From Candidatus Adiutrix sp. (GTDB taxonomy: Bacteria > Desulfobacterota > Desulfarculia > Adiutricales > Adiutricaceae): DNA of 54,836 nt. Under the pieces are notes generated by a model. The model was given only the letters and a program-made list of their open reading frames with translations, had not been told where the DNA came from and did not search any database. The DNA is taken from positions 1 to 54,836 of the forward strand of contig JAISFR010000095.1 of the NCBI GenBank assembly GCA_031263565.1. The letters are read 5' to 3'. The position numbers were made by a program, and so were the translations under genes. Of this stretch, positions 9,864 through 18,284 are shown piece by piece; the stretch's first letter is position 1; each line of letters opens with the position of its first letter.

Positions 9864-10541
9864 CTACCTCAGGACAATGGTCTTTTTGATGGCTTTGACC
9901 ACATCCTCGGGCTTGTCCATGACCGTAAAAGTATCCAGGTCGTCAGGGGTGATGTATTCGGAGCCCAGCATTCTCTCTCTCATCCAGCCCACCAGCCCGC
10001 CCCAGTAGTCCGAGCCCATCAGGAAAGCGGGGAACGGCCGGATGCGCTGGGTCTGGATCAAGGTCAGGGCTTCGAAAAGTTCATCCAGGGTGCCGAAACC
10101 TCCGGGCAGGATGACATAGGCCTGGCTGTATTTGACGAAAACCACCTTGCGGATGAAAAAATAGTGAAAATCCAATTGCAGGTTGGCGTAGGGATTGGGC
10201 AACTGCTCGTGGGGCAGTTCGATGTTCAGGCCGATGGACAGGCCCCCGGCTTCGGTGGCCCCTTTGTTGGCCGCGGCCATAACCCCGTCCCCGCCGCCGG
10301 AAATGACCCCGAAGCCGTTCCGGGCCAGAAGCCGGGCCAGTTCCTCGGCCATCCGACATTCGGGGGACTCCGGATCGGAGCGGGCCGAACCGAAGATGCT
10401 GACGCAGGGCCCGGCTTCGCTCATGGCCGTGAAAGCCTTGACGAATTCGGCAAGAATCGAGAACATGCGCCAGGACTCGCCGGCGCCCAGGGCGTTGACT
10501 GGGTAAGGGTCATTGCCAAAGCGTTTCAATCGGTCGGACAT
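9864..10541 (-). CDS. LOG-family nucleotide monophosphate nucleosidase
   Basis: A 225-residue Rossmann-fold protein of the TIGR00730/LOG family. It carries the catalytic signatures SGGGDGVMAAANKGA and PGGFGTLDELFE. Characterised members hydrolyse nucleoside 5'-monophosphates to ribose-5-phosphate and free base: cytokinin activation in plants, and pyrimidine/purine nucleotide salvage (PpnN) in bacteria. The start at 10541 is preferred because a GGAG sequence lies about 8 bases upstream; a longer frame begins at 10589. It lies 87 bases upstream of the lytic transglycosylase gene on the same strand. Confidence 0.85.
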   Translation of the reverse strand: MSDRLKRFGNDPYPVNALGAGESWRMFSILAEFVKAFTAMSEAGPCVSIFGSARSDPESPECRMAEELARLLARNGFGVISGGGDGVMAAANKGATEAGGLSIGLNIELPHEQLPNPYANLQLDFHYFFIRKVVFVKYSQAYVILPGGFGTLDELFEALTLIQTQRIRPFPAFLMGSDYWGGLVGWMRERMLGSEYITPDDLDTFTVMDKPEDVVKAIKKTIVLR

Positions 10542-10773
10542 ATGGCTGCTCCAGGTCGCAAAGGCGCAATTTCCGCTGTCCCGCTTCATTTCCGGCGAGA
10601 CAACTGCCTATTATAACACAAAGCCGGGGCCAAAGGCCATAATGACTTTTAACTTTCAAGCTGGCCAGGGCCTGCGCATCCCTATGCGGTCAGATGTCAA
10701 AATAGGAAGTGAAGGCGGGCTTACTTTTTAAGTGTTATGAAGCGCCAGGCGAGCGGGCGAACAGGGGGGCGTT

Positions 10774-10802
10774 GCCGGAGGCGGAAAATGTCCGCCTCCG
10801 GC
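10774..10802. terminator. Strong GC-rich hairpin between LOG and adh genes
   Basis: A perfect 12-bp stem (10774-10785 with 10791-10802) closes a 5-base loop. On the plus strand it is followed 4 bases later by six T residues, a classical intrinsic terminator. On the minus strand it lies about 60 bases beyond the stop of the alcohol dehydrogenase gene but is followed by AACGCC, so there it would act as a 3' stabilising hairpin or a weak terminator. Confidence 0.6.
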
Positions 10803-10862
10803 CCGTGTTTTTTGACGTCCGGCCGGTTTAGGCCCTGAACGGGGCCTTGAGGCGGGGCCGGC

Positions 10863-11918
10863 TCAGATGGTGACGACCGGCTTGATCAGGTCGCGGGGCT
10901 TGTCCTTCATCAGCAGCAGGCCCTTCTCAATCTGGTCGAAGCCTTTGAGGCGGTGAGTCAGGAGGGGGCTCACGTCCAATTTCTTATACTTCAGCAAGTT
11001 GCTGAGCCGCTCCATGTTCTTGCGGCCGCCGGGCATCAGTCCGCCGATGATGCGGATGTGGCCCATGCCCAGACCCCAGTCGACCCGGTTGACCTTGATG
11101 TATTCGCCGGAGCCCAGGTAGTTGATGTTGGAGATGATGCCGGCCGGGCGGATGATCTTCATGGCCTGCTCGAAGGCCTCCAAGGTGCCGCCGGCGATGA
11201 TGACCTTATCGACCGGCTTGCCGCCGGTGGCGGTCTTGATCTGCTCGACGATGTCGCCGGCCTTGTAGTCGACGGTGTCGGTGGCCCCGTAGAACCTGGC
11301 GGCCTTCTGGCAAATATCCCTGGAGCCCACGGCGATGATCCGGCCGGCGCCTCTGAGGTTGGCCCCGGCCACGGCCATCAGACCCACCGGGCCGATGCCG
11401 ATGACCACCACGCATTCGCCGTAGGACACCTCGGCGTTGTCGGCGCCGTGGAAGCCCGTGGGGACCATGTCGGAGAGCATGACGCCCTCCTCAACGCTCA
11501 CGTTGTCGGGGAGCAGGGCCAGATTGCCGTCGGCCTGGATGACCTGGAAATACTCGCCGAAAACGCCGTCGCGGACGTTGGAGAACTGCCAACCCAGGAG
11601 CATGCCGCCGGAGTGCTGATGGAAGCCCATCTGGCTCTCCACCGTTTCCCAGTAGGGGGTGATGGCCGGGATGATGACCTTGTCGCCCGGCTTGAAGTCC
11701 TTGACCAGTGAGCCGACCTCGACCACTTCGCCCACCGCCTCGTGGCCCAGAATGAGGTCGCGCCGATCGCCCAAGGCGGCCTCCCAGACCGTGTGCACGT
11801 CCGAGGTGCACGGCGAGATGGCCAGAGGCTTGACTAAGGCGTCCATTGGTCCGATGGCCGGTTTAGGCTTCTCAATCCAACCGACCTTGTTGAGCGTGAG
11901 CATCGCAAAACCCTTCAT
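10863..11918 (-). CDS. adh: NADP-dependent secondary alcohol dehydrogenase (zinc MDR family)
   Basis: A 351-residue cytoplasmic enzyme interconverting secondary alcohols or aldehydes and their ketones with NADP(H). From memory it matches Thermoanaerobacter brockii and Clostridium beijerinckii secondary ADH almost block for block, starting with [17 protein letters not shown]. Catalytic zinc ligands C37 (SPCTSD), H59 (LGHE) and the aspartate of [10 protein letters not shown] are present. The structural-zinc cysteine cluster of liver-type ADH is absent, as in those relatives. AVGSRDI and DYKAG match the NADP-specific pocket. The start is set by GAGGAG 6-7 bases before the ATG at 11918; the frame stays open 51 codons upstream. 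It stands alone beside an AT-rich mobile-element remnant, so recent acquisition is plausible. Confidence 0.92.
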   Translation of the reverse strand: MKGFAMLTLNKVGWIEKPKPAIGPMDALVKPLAISPCTSDVHTVWEAALGDRRDLILGHEAVGEVVEVGSLVKDFKPGDKVIIPAITPYWETVESQMGFHQHSGGMLLGWQFSNVRDGVFGEYFQVIQADGNLALLPDNVSVEEGVMLSDMVPTGFHGADNAEVSYGECVVVIGIGPVGLMAVAGANLRGAGRIIAVGSRDICQKAARFYGATDTVDYKAGDIVEQIKTATGGKPVDKVIIAGGTLEAFEQAMKIIRPAGIISNINYLGSGEYIKVNRVDWGLGMGHIRIIGGLMPGGRKNMERLSNLLKYKKLDVSPLLTHRLKGFDQIEKGLLLMKDKPRDLIKPVVTI

Positions 11919-11996
11919 GACTAACTCCTCGAGTGTCGCAGTGGCTGTCACCACCGCGGGAAGGCGCCGCCAAGCTCGGTTGGCGGCGTTTGGTTG

Positions 11997-12165
11997 GTGC
12001 GCCCGGCCGGGCGCAGCCACTTGGGGGTGGAAGTCCCTTACAGGTCCGACCAGGGGAACTGTCAGCCGCACGGCAAGGGTGTCCGCCGCACGGTGTTTGG
12101 GGGAGACAGCGAGGGGACCCCGCCTCCTGCCTGATGACCGCCGGGAGGCGTCTCCGCAACGGCCT
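11997..12165 (+). mobile_element. 5' remnant of a bacterial group II intron (domain I)
   Basis: The stretch opens with GTGCGCCCGG and continues through GGGCGCAG, GGTGGAAGTCCC, TTACAGG, GGGGAACTGTCAGCC and GCAAGGGTGTCC. These are the ordered conserved blocks at the 5' end of bacterial group II introns. After about 170 bases the similarity stops, and no reverse transcriptase or domain V follows, so it is a truncated, non-functional piece. It lies 78 bases upstream of the adh start codon, on the opposite strand. The left boundary (GTGCG) is firm; the right boundary is approximate. A related 3' end occurs at the right end of the window. Confidence 0.75.
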
Positions 12166-12183
12166 TAAACTAGTACCATACAC

Positions 12184-12221
12184 AGCTTTAAATTTCGTTC
12201 AAAGCAACGAAATTTAAAGCT
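12184..12221. repeat. Perfect 16-bp inverted repeat
   Basis: Two 16-base arms (12184-12199 and 12206-12221) are exact reverse complements around a 6-base loop, CAAAGC. The stem is mostly A/T, with AACG/CGTT at its top. There is no T-run after it, so it is not a typical terminator; a mobile-element end, operator or folded RNA are alternatives. Confidence 0.7.
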
Positions 12222-12227
12222 CCGGAT

Positions 12228-12258
12228 CGCCGGGCAAAAATGCAATTTTTACCCGGCG
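12228..12258. repeat. Second inverted repeat, GC base with A/T top
   Basis: CGCCGGG at 12228-12234 pairs with CCCGGCG at 12252-12258, and AAAAAT pairs with ATTTTT above one C/A mismatch, leaving a 3-base loop. It starts only 6 bases after the preceding palindrome. Either strand could fold; the role is unknown. Confidence 0.65.
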
Positions 12259-12522
12259 CACGCCAAAAAGCCTGATTAAAAAAGTCATTCTAATTCTAAA
12301 AAACTTGGTATGTAATAAAGCCTCTTTCAAGGAGACAAGTTTGGCTTGATTACTTCACAATCAGCATTTCAATTCACGGTTTAAACCTTTATTACGGAGG
12401 ATCGTTGACCATTAGGGGGGGTGATGGCCTGAGCTGCGGATACGGATGGAAAACAGCTGTAAGAGTCCCGTCAACTGACGAGTAACTCCAAAGATTATTG
12501 AAATAAAAGCTAAATAATAAGC

Positions 12523-12560
<38 letters not shown>

Positions 12561-12893
12561 CAAAGCATAAGCCAATTTTCAGTTAGGCTGTCTTTTTTTA
12601 TATTGGAAAGCTCATTTAACGATAGCATATGGATATTCCAAATAAATTCAGCAACAGTCGGGTTTTGGGCCTGGCTGGACAGCCAAATAGGACCTGAGGC
12701 CAAGTCCCATTTCTTTGCTCCTCTTATTCCAAAGAAAATAATAGTTTTCTCCAGCCGATCAATATTTTGATTCGTCTACCAGGCATGGCGTTAATAAAAA
12801 TTTTTCCAATAAAAAAATTTTATCATAAACCAGGGGAGGTGTCAATAAAAGAATCTATTGATTCCCACTTTGAGAATTACCGGCAGTCCTGTC

Positions 12894-12922
12894 TTGTGAT
12901 GTAAGCCCGACTAGTGTATTAT
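12894..12922 (+). promoter_or_regulatory. Sigma-70-type promoter for the siroheme/heme gene cluster
   Basis: TTGTGA at 12894-12899 and TATTAT at 12917-12922 are 17 bases apart. Transcription would begin near 12929, downstream of the alternative GTG at 12914, which supports the ATG at 12965 as the true start of the next gene. Confidence 0.5.
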
Positions 12923-12964
12923 AAGCCAATAGGGATTGTCAGGCCCTTTTTGACGCGGGGGATA

Positions 12965-13642
12965 ATGTTTCCCATAAATCTGCATCTTGCGGGGCGAAAA
13001 GTTCTGATCCTGGGCGCCGGGCAGGTTGGCCGCCGCAAGCTGGCCAAACTGCTCAGAGCCGGGGCCCTGGTGACGGTGGTGGAAAAGAGCCCCGACCAGG
13101 AACTGACGGCCCTGGCCCGGGAAGGTTTTCTGGAACTAAGCCCGAATTTCCGGCCGGAACTGCTGGAGGGGGCGGAACTTATGCTGGCCGCCTCTTCCGA
13201 TGCCGCCTTGAATCAGGAGGCGGCGGCCCTGGCCAGGTCCAGGGGCATCTGGGTCAACCTGGCCGACTGCCCTGAGCTTTCTGATTTTACCCTGCCGGCC
13301 CTGGTGGAGCAAGGCGATTTCCTTCTGGCCGTCTCCACCGGAGGCGGCAGCCCGGCTCTGGCGGCCGCAGTGGCCGTTGAGCTTCGCCAGCGCTATGGTC
13401 CGGAATATGGCCTTCTGAGCAGCCTTCTGGGCCGCCTGAGGCCGCAAATTATGGCTTCGGATCTGACGGCCGGCCAAAGGAAGGCCGTCTTCAGTCGACT
13501 GGCGGCCTCTGAAGAGCTGCGCCAGGCGCTGGCGGCCGGCGCCGGAGAAAAAATATTGCCGGTGCTGGAAGAACTGCTCAAGCCCCTGAGGCCGGCGCGG
13601 CTTCCGGAGCTGATCGGCAATTTAGACTCTGTCAATAAATGA
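12965..13642 (+). CDS. Precorrin-2 dehydrogenase / sirohydrochlorin ferrochelatase (siroheme synthase, Met8p/CysG-N type)
   Basis: A 225-residue protein that oxidises precorrin-2 to sirohydrochlorin with NAD+ and, in many relatives, inserts iron to make siroheme. The NAD-binding loop LGAGQVGRRK begins at L16. VNLADCPELSDF carries the catalytic aspartate of the family, followed by AVSTGGGSPALA. A C-terminal helical dimerisation domain completes the Met8p-like length; the CysG methyltransferase half is absent. The ATG at 12965 has GGGGG just upstream and lies after the predicted promoter. It precedes hemA, a common pairing for controlling the shared tetrapyrrole trunk. Confidence 0.87.
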   Translation: MFPINLHLAGRKVLILGAGQVGRRKLAKLLRAGALVTVVEKSPDQELTALAREGFLELSPNFRPELLEGAELMLAASSDAALNQEAAALARSRGIWVNLADCPELSDFTLPALVEQGDFLLAVSTGGGSPALAAAVAVELRQRYGPEYGLLSSLLGRLRPQIMASDLTAGQRKAVFSRLAASEELRQALAAGAGEKILPVLEELLKPLRPARLPELIGNLDSVNK

Positions 13643-13690
13643 CCTGTACCTCTCCCTGGCGGCCAGGCCAGGAAAACGTACAGGTCATTT
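13637..13690. terminator. Long hairpin spanning the stop of the siroheme gene
   Basis: A perfect 13-bp inverted repeat (13637-13649 with 13678-13690) starts inside the last codons of the siroheme gene. Its 28-base loop holds a further CCTGG/CCAGG stem. The outer arms start with AAAT and end with ATTT, so a partial bidirectional terminator is possible. Because hemA lacks an obvious promoter, it may instead regulate read-through or protect the transcript. Confidence 0.45.
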
Positions 13691-13775
13691 CCTGACAGCC
13701 CTTTGTTGAACACTCAGAATCCCCGGGAGATCTGAATATGTGCGGAAATTCCCATTAGCCAGGCCGGGTTTGATT

Positions 13776-15098
13776 ATGGACTTCCTAATTGTAGGCGTCA
13801 GCCACCAACGGGCGCCGCTGGACATACGTGAAAAATTTTCCGGCCGTGACAATCTCGAGGAACTCCTCTACCAGATTCAGGTAGGGGACGGGGTTCTGAA
13901 CGAATTATTGATTCTCTCGACCTGCAACCGTCTGGAAATTCTGGCGGCCGGCCAGCGGGCCGAAGAAGTCCGGCGGGCCATTGTGGGTTCCCTGGCCGCG
14001 ATTTCCGGGCTGGCTGAAGAAGATTTCGGGCCTTACAGCCATGAATTTAGGGGTCTTGAGGCCGCCCATCACCTGTTCCGGGTGGCGGCCAGCCTCGATT
14101 CCCTGGTTTTGGGCGAACCCCAGATTCTGGGTCAGGTCAAGGAAGCCTACCGTCGGGCTCTGGATCATCGCCGGGCCGGGCTTTTGGTGACCAAGCTGAT
14201 GCACCGCTGCTTCAGGGCGGCCAAGAGAGTTCGCAGTGAAACCACCCTGGCCGGGGGCACGGTTTCCGTGGCCGGAGCGGCCGTGGCCCTGGCCCGCAAC
14301 CTCAGCGGCGGGCGCCTGTCCGAATCTTCGACGCTGCTTTTGGGGGCCGGGCCCATGGCGGCCCTGGCCGCCGCCAACCTTAAGAAAAACCCTCCGGCCA
14401 GACTGACCGTCATGAACCGCAGCCAGGACCGGGCCAGGCTTCTGGCCGCCAAACACGGCGCCGCTGTCCGCCCCTGGGAAGAACTGGAAGAGGCCCTGGC
14501 CGAAGCCGACCTGGTCATCGCCGCCACCGGAGCGCCCCACCCTATCCTGACTTCGGAGCGGCTGGCTGAAATTCAGCCCGGACGCGCCGACCGCCCCCTG
14601 ATCATCATCGATATCGGGGTGCCCCGCAATGTGGCCCATGACGTCAAACGCCTCCCCAACCTGATTTTGCGCAATATCGACGACCTCAACGAAGTGGTCT
14701 GGGAAAGCCGGATTTCGCGACAGGAAGCCGCCGACCGGGCCGAGGCCATCATCGGAGAGGAAGTGGCCAAGTTCGCCCACTGGCTGGAATCCCTGGTCAG
14801 CCAGCCCACGGTCAGCGCCCTGACCCGCAAAGCTGAAAGCATCCGCCGCCTGGAACTGGAACGCACCCTGAGCCAGCACCAGTTCAGCCCGGAACAGGCC
14901 GCTTCCCTGGAGGCCATGACCAGCGCCCTGGTGCGGCGCTTACTGCACGACCCCCTGGTTTTCATCAAAAGCCACCAGCCGGATGATGAGCCGGCCTGTC
15001 CGGGAGCCGGCGAAAGCTGCCGGCCTCACGGCCGCTGCCTCGATTCCCTGCGCCGGGCCTTCAAACTGGAGCCCGGGAGATCACCTCACGGACAATGA
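13776..15098 (+). CDS. hemA: Glutamyl-tRNA reductase
   Basis: A 440-residue enzyme that reduces glutamyl-tRNA(Glu) to glutamate-1-semialdehyde with NADPH, the first committed step of C5-pathway tetrapyrrole synthesis. FLIVGVSHQRAPLDIRE opens the catalytic domain and STCNRLEI carries the nucleophile C50. GAGPMAALAA is the NADPH-binding loop, and a helical dimerisation domain follows. The C-terminal tail is unusually cysteine-rich (CPGAGESC, then CRPHGRC), which is not part of the standard fold. The ATG at 13776 fits the family N-terminus better than the GTG at 13740. The stop overlaps the RluA start by 4 bases (ATGA). Confidence 0.95.
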   Translation: MDFLIVGVSHQRAPLDIREKFSGRDNLEELLYQIQVGDGVLNELLILSTCNRLEILAAGQRAEEVRRAIVGSLAAISGLAEEDFGPYSHEFRGLEAAHHLFRVAASLDSLVLGEPQILGQVKEAYRRALDHRRAGLLVTKLMHRCFRAAKRVRSETTLAGGTVSVAGAAVALARNLSGGRLSESSTLLLGAGPMAALAAANLKKNPPARLTVMNRSQDRARLLAAKHGAAVRPWEELEEALAEADLVIAATGAPHPILTSERLAEIQPGRADRPLIIIDIGVPRNVAHDVKRLPNLILRNIDDLNEVVWESRISRQEAADRAEAIIGEEVAKFAHWLESLVSQPTVSALTRKAESIRRLELERTLSQHQFSPEQAASLEAMTSALVRRLLHDPLVFIKSHQPDDEPACPGAGESCRPHGRCLDSLRRAFKLEPGRSPHGQ

Positions 15099-16078
15099 CT
15101 TTGGATCCAGCCGCGATTTTTGACCGGCCCCGACCGGCGCCGACGCCCGGGCGGCCTTTTCAGCCTTTTCCCGAACCGTATTTAAGCGGACCGATAATCG
15201 CCCATTGGACCGGGAAAACCGCCGCCGCCCTGGTGGCCCGCCTGGCCCGGGTCTCTCCGGAGGAAGCCGCCGTTCTGGTTGAATTCGGCTCCTTCTGGCT
15301 GGATGACCGGCCCTGCCTTGAGCCTGAAAAAAATCTGGCCGGACATCGTCATTTTCGCTTCAATCCCCCCAGCTACGGGCCCCTCAAATTTTATGAAGCC
15401 GACCCCGGCCGCATAGTCTACGAAGATGCGGAACTTCTGGTTTACAACAAGGAATCGGGCCGGCCGTCCCAGGCCGTGCCTCACGACGCCCACAACAATA
15501 CCCTGGCCGCGCTGAACCGCCTGATTAGGGCCCGGGGCGACCAGCCGGCCCTCTGGCTGGTCCACCGGCTGGACGCCGACACTTCCGGACTTTTGTTGAT
15601 GGCCAAGGCCAAAGAGGCGGCCGGGAAGCTGGGCCAGGCTTTTCAGGAAGGCCGGGTGGCCAAAAAATACCTGGCCCTGGGGCTGGGGGCCGCCCCGGAG
15701 CGGGAAAAATTTACCATTGAAGCGCCCCTGGCCAAGGAAGGCCGGCGATATGTGGTCCGCCCCCAGGGACCGGGCCTTTCGGCCCGCACTGAGTTCCAGG
15801 CCTTGTCGGCTGCGGATTGGGGCTCCCCAAAGGGCCTGAAGCAGGTCTTGTTCCAGGCCCGGCCGCTGACCGGCCGCACCCATCAGATACGCCTGCATCT
15901 GGCCTGGGCCGGCTGGCCGATTGTGGGCGACCGCTTCTACGGCCGCCGCGAAATAGAAGAGGAGAGCCCGGCGCCAAGGCTGATGCTGGCCTCCGCCGCC
16001 CTGTCGTTCCTTCACCCGCGCTCAGAGCAGATGATCGAGATCAGCCTCTTCACCGGGACATGCTCAGCCGGTAAATAG
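15095..16078 (+). CDS. RluA-family RNA pseudouridine synthase
   Basis: A 327-residue enzyme that isomerises specific uridines in rRNA or tRNA. The catalytic block HRLDADTSGLLL carries the essential aspartate, and TGRTHQIRLHL is the second conserved block. The N-terminal ~100 residues before YEDAELLVYNKESG may hold a reduced S4-like region. The precise target (RluA, RluC or RluD type) cannot be fixed from sequence. Its start overlaps the hemA stop, indicating translational coupling. Its 3' end overlaps the convergent HtrA gene by 29 bases. Confidence 0.88.
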   Translation: MTLDPAAIFDRPRPAPTPGRPFQPFPEPYLSGPIIAHWTGKTAAALVARLARVSPEEAAVLVEFGSFWLDDRPCLEPEKNLAGHRHFRFNPPSYGPLKFYEADPGRIVYEDAELLVYNKESGRPSQAVPHDAHNNTLAALNRLIRARGDQPALWLVHRLDADTSGLLLMAKAKEAAGKLGQAFQEGRVAKKYLALGLGAAPEREKFTIEAPLAKEGRRYVVRPQGPGLSARTEFQALSAADWGSPKGLKQVLFQARPLTGRTHQIRLHLAWAGWPIVGDRFYGRREIEEESPAPRLMLASAALSFLHPRSEQMIEISLFTGTCSAGK

Positions 16079-17426
16079 TCCGGCCCCGCTGAAACGACAG
16101 GCTCACCGTCGTTTGAAAGCGGGTTTCCATTACGGCCCTGGCCAGATCGGCCCGGCTGACGACCTCCCGCCCGCCGAAAATCAAGAGCAGATCACCTGCC
16201 CGCAGGCCGAGGGCCTGGGCCGGGGAACGGTCCGCCGGAGCTTCCAGGAACAGGCGGCCCCGGCGCTCACTGACCTTGATCCCGAAAAGCCGCCAGGCCA
16301 GGTCCAAGGCCTCGGCTTCGCTGACCGCCCGGGGCGTCAGAGTCAGGGTCAGGGGCCGCTGGTCGCGCAGGATTTCGGCTTTGACGGACTGCCCGGGGCT
16401 CAGGCTGTTCAGAATCATTTCGTAATCGGCAATGGCGGCCGTGGGCGAACCGTCCAGACGCATCAAAAGGTCGCCTTTTTCAAGGCCACCCAGATCGCCC
16501 GGCCCGCCGTCCTTGACGGCCACCACCAGGCAGCCGGTTTCACCCTGGCGGGGGCGGCCGGCCCCGGCCAGCTCCAGCCCCAGATCGAGCGCGGCGCCCT
16601 GGTTTTCTCCCCGCATCAGGCGGGCTGTTATGCGCCTGACCTGGCCCGAGGGGATGGCGAAACCCAGGCCCTCGCCCTGGGCGTGAATGGCGGTGTTGAT
16701 GCCGATGACCTCGCCGTGGAGGTTCAGAAGCGGGCCGCCGGAATTGCCGGGGTTGATGGAAGCGTCGGTCTGGATCAGATCGCTCAGCGCCCCGCCCTGG
16801 GAAGTCCCGGACAGGGAGCGGCCCGTGGCGCTGACCACCCCGGTGGTGGCCGTGTGAGAGAGGCCGAAGGGATTGCCGATGGCGATGACCGTTTCGCCGA
16901 TCATCAAGCCTTCGCTGTCGCCCAGCTCAAGCTCGGCCAGGGCTTGGGAACTGTTGACCGACAGGACGGCCAGATCGAAACGCGGATCGGCCCCCAGCAC
17001 CTTGGCCGGCAGCTCCCGGCCGTCGTTCAGGGTCACGGTCAGGCGGCTGGCCCCCCGGACCACGTGCTCGTTGGTGACGATCAAGCCCCTGGCCCCGTCA
17101 ATGACCACCCCGGAACCCAAAGAAAGGCCCGGCCGGGCCCGCCACATGTCACCGAAAAAACGGTCAAAAAATTGGTCGCGAAAGGGGTCGCGGCTGCGGC
17201 CATTGACCTGGGCGTAAACGCTGACCACGGCCGGGCGGGCCTTTTCAATGGCCGCCACAATGGGGGTGCGGCGGCCTTCGGCGCCGGCCGCTCCGGGCCG
17301 CAAGGGCTCGTAGGGAGAACTGTCGCCGAGGGCCAGAGGACCGGTCAGCAGAAAAAGAATCATGAAAAAAGCGGTCGCCGGGAAGAAAAGGCGACTTTTA
17401 TCCAGGGCGTGGCGCATATGCTTCAC
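16050..17426 (-). CDS. HtrA/DegP-type periplasmic serine protease with two PDZ domains
   Basis: A 458-residue secreted protease and chaperone that degrades misfolded envelope proteins. A signal peptide (residues ~13-33, FFPATAFFMILFLLTG) is followed by a trypsin-like domain with the full triad: H121 in TNEHVV, D151 in DPRFDLAVL and S229 in NPGNSGGP. Two PDZ domains follow, around residues 285-370 and 375-458. The GTG at 17426 overlaps the htpX stop (TAGTG); an ATG three codons later is an alternative that keeps the signal peptide. Tandem placement with htpX joins periplasmic and inner-membrane protein quality control in one operon. Confidence 0.92.
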   Translation of the reverse strand: MKHMRHALDKSRLFFPATAFFMILFLLTGPLALGDSSPYEPLRPGAAGAEGRRTPIVAAIEKARPAVVSVYAQVNGRSRDPFRDQFFDRFFGDMWRARPGLSLGSGVVIDGARGLIVTNEHVVRGASRLTVTLNDGRELPAKVLGADPRFDLAVLSVNSSQALAELELGDSEGLMIGETVIAIGNPFGLSHTATTGVVSATGRSLSGTSQGGALSDLIQTDASINPGNSGGPLLNLHGEVIGINTAIHAQGEGLGFAIPSGQVRRITARLMRGENQGAALDLGLELAGAGRPRQGETGCLVVAVKDGGPGDLGGLEKGDLLMRLDGSPTAAIADYEMILNSLSPGQSVKAEILRDQRPLTLTLTPRAVSEAEALDLAWRLFGIKVSERRGRLFLEAPADRSPAQALGLRAGDLLLIFGGREVVSRADLARAVMETRFQTTVSLSFQRGRTIYRLSMSR

Positions 17427-18277
17427 TACAGGATCTCGCCGCGCAGGCGGGCGATGCGTTCCTCAACGGGGGGATGGGTGGCGAAAAGGTTGCTGAGGGA
17501 ACGCGAGCTCAGGGGATTGACGATATACATGTGGGCCGTGTTGGGGCCGGCGGCCCGGGGCGCCTGGCGGCAGTTGGCCAGTTTATTCAAGGCCGAGGCC
17601 AACCCGTAAGGAGTGCCGGCAATATCGGCCCCCCCGTCGTCGGCCAGATATTCCCGGGAGCGGGAGATGGCCGCCTGGATGAGCATGGCGGCCAAGGGCG
17701 CCAGAATGGCCATCAGCAGCACGGCAATGGGGTTGCCGCCCTCGCCGTCGCGGCGGCCGCCCGCGAACAGGAAGCCGAATTTGGCCATGTTGGCCAGCAA
17801 CATGATGGCCCCGGCCATGACCGCCGCCACCGAACCCACCAGGATATCGCGGTTTTTAATGTGGGTCAGTTCGTGGGACAGCACCCCGGCCAGCTCTTCC
17901 CGGTTCATGATGGATAACAGGCCCGTGGTCACGGCCACCACCCCGTTGGCCGGATTGCGGCCAGTGGCGAAGGCGTTGGGGGCCGGATCATCCACAACGG
18001 CCACCCGGGGGGTGGGCAGCCCGGCCCGCCCGGCCAGATGGGCCACCAGTTCGCAGAGTTCCGGGGCGTCCCGGGGACCGACCAGCCGGGCCCTGGTCTG
18101 GGCCAGAACCATATCGGCCGAAAACCACCAGAGGCCCAGGTTCATGATCAGGGCCACGACCAGGGCCGTCTTCAACCCGTCGTTGCCGCCCAGGGCCTGA
18201 CCGAAGAACATGACCACGATGACCATTAAAATCTGCAGAACCGCGGTTCTGAATCGATTGTGCAGTTGATGGGTCAT
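17426..18277 (-). CDS. htpX: HtpX-family membrane zinc metalloprotease
   Basis: A 283-residue inner-membrane M48 protease that clears damaged membrane proteins. Two N-terminal membrane segments (around 15-30 and 38-53) precede the catalytic domain. HELTH gives zinc ligands H135 and H139 with catalytic E136, and SREYLADD supplies the third ligand E209. Two further hydrophobic segments lie at about 148-165 and 183-203. Length and order match the family. Its stop overlaps the HtrA start, and it begins 8 bases after the stop of the metallo-beta-lactamase-fold gene. Confidence 0.93.
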   Translation of the reverse strand: MTHQLHNRFRTAVLQILMVIVVMFFGQALGGNDGLKTALVVALIMNLGLWWFSADMVLAQTRARLVGPRDAPELCELVAHLAGRAGLPTPRVAVVDDPAPNAFATGRNPANGVVAVTTGLLSIMNREELAGVLSHELTHIKNRDILVGSVAAVMAGAIMLLANMAKFGFLFAGGRRDGEGGNPIAVLLMAILAPLAAMLIQAAISRSREYLADDGGADIAGTPYGLASALNKLANCRQAPRAAGPNTAHMYIVNPLSSRSLSNLFATHPPVEERIARLRGEIL

Positions 18278-18284
18278 AATATTG

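Noticed and set aside
16113-17609. 498-residue open frame antisense to htrA/htpX
   Set aside because: The HtrA triad and HtpX HExxH lie on the opposite strand; this frame crosses both genes and has no recognisable domain.
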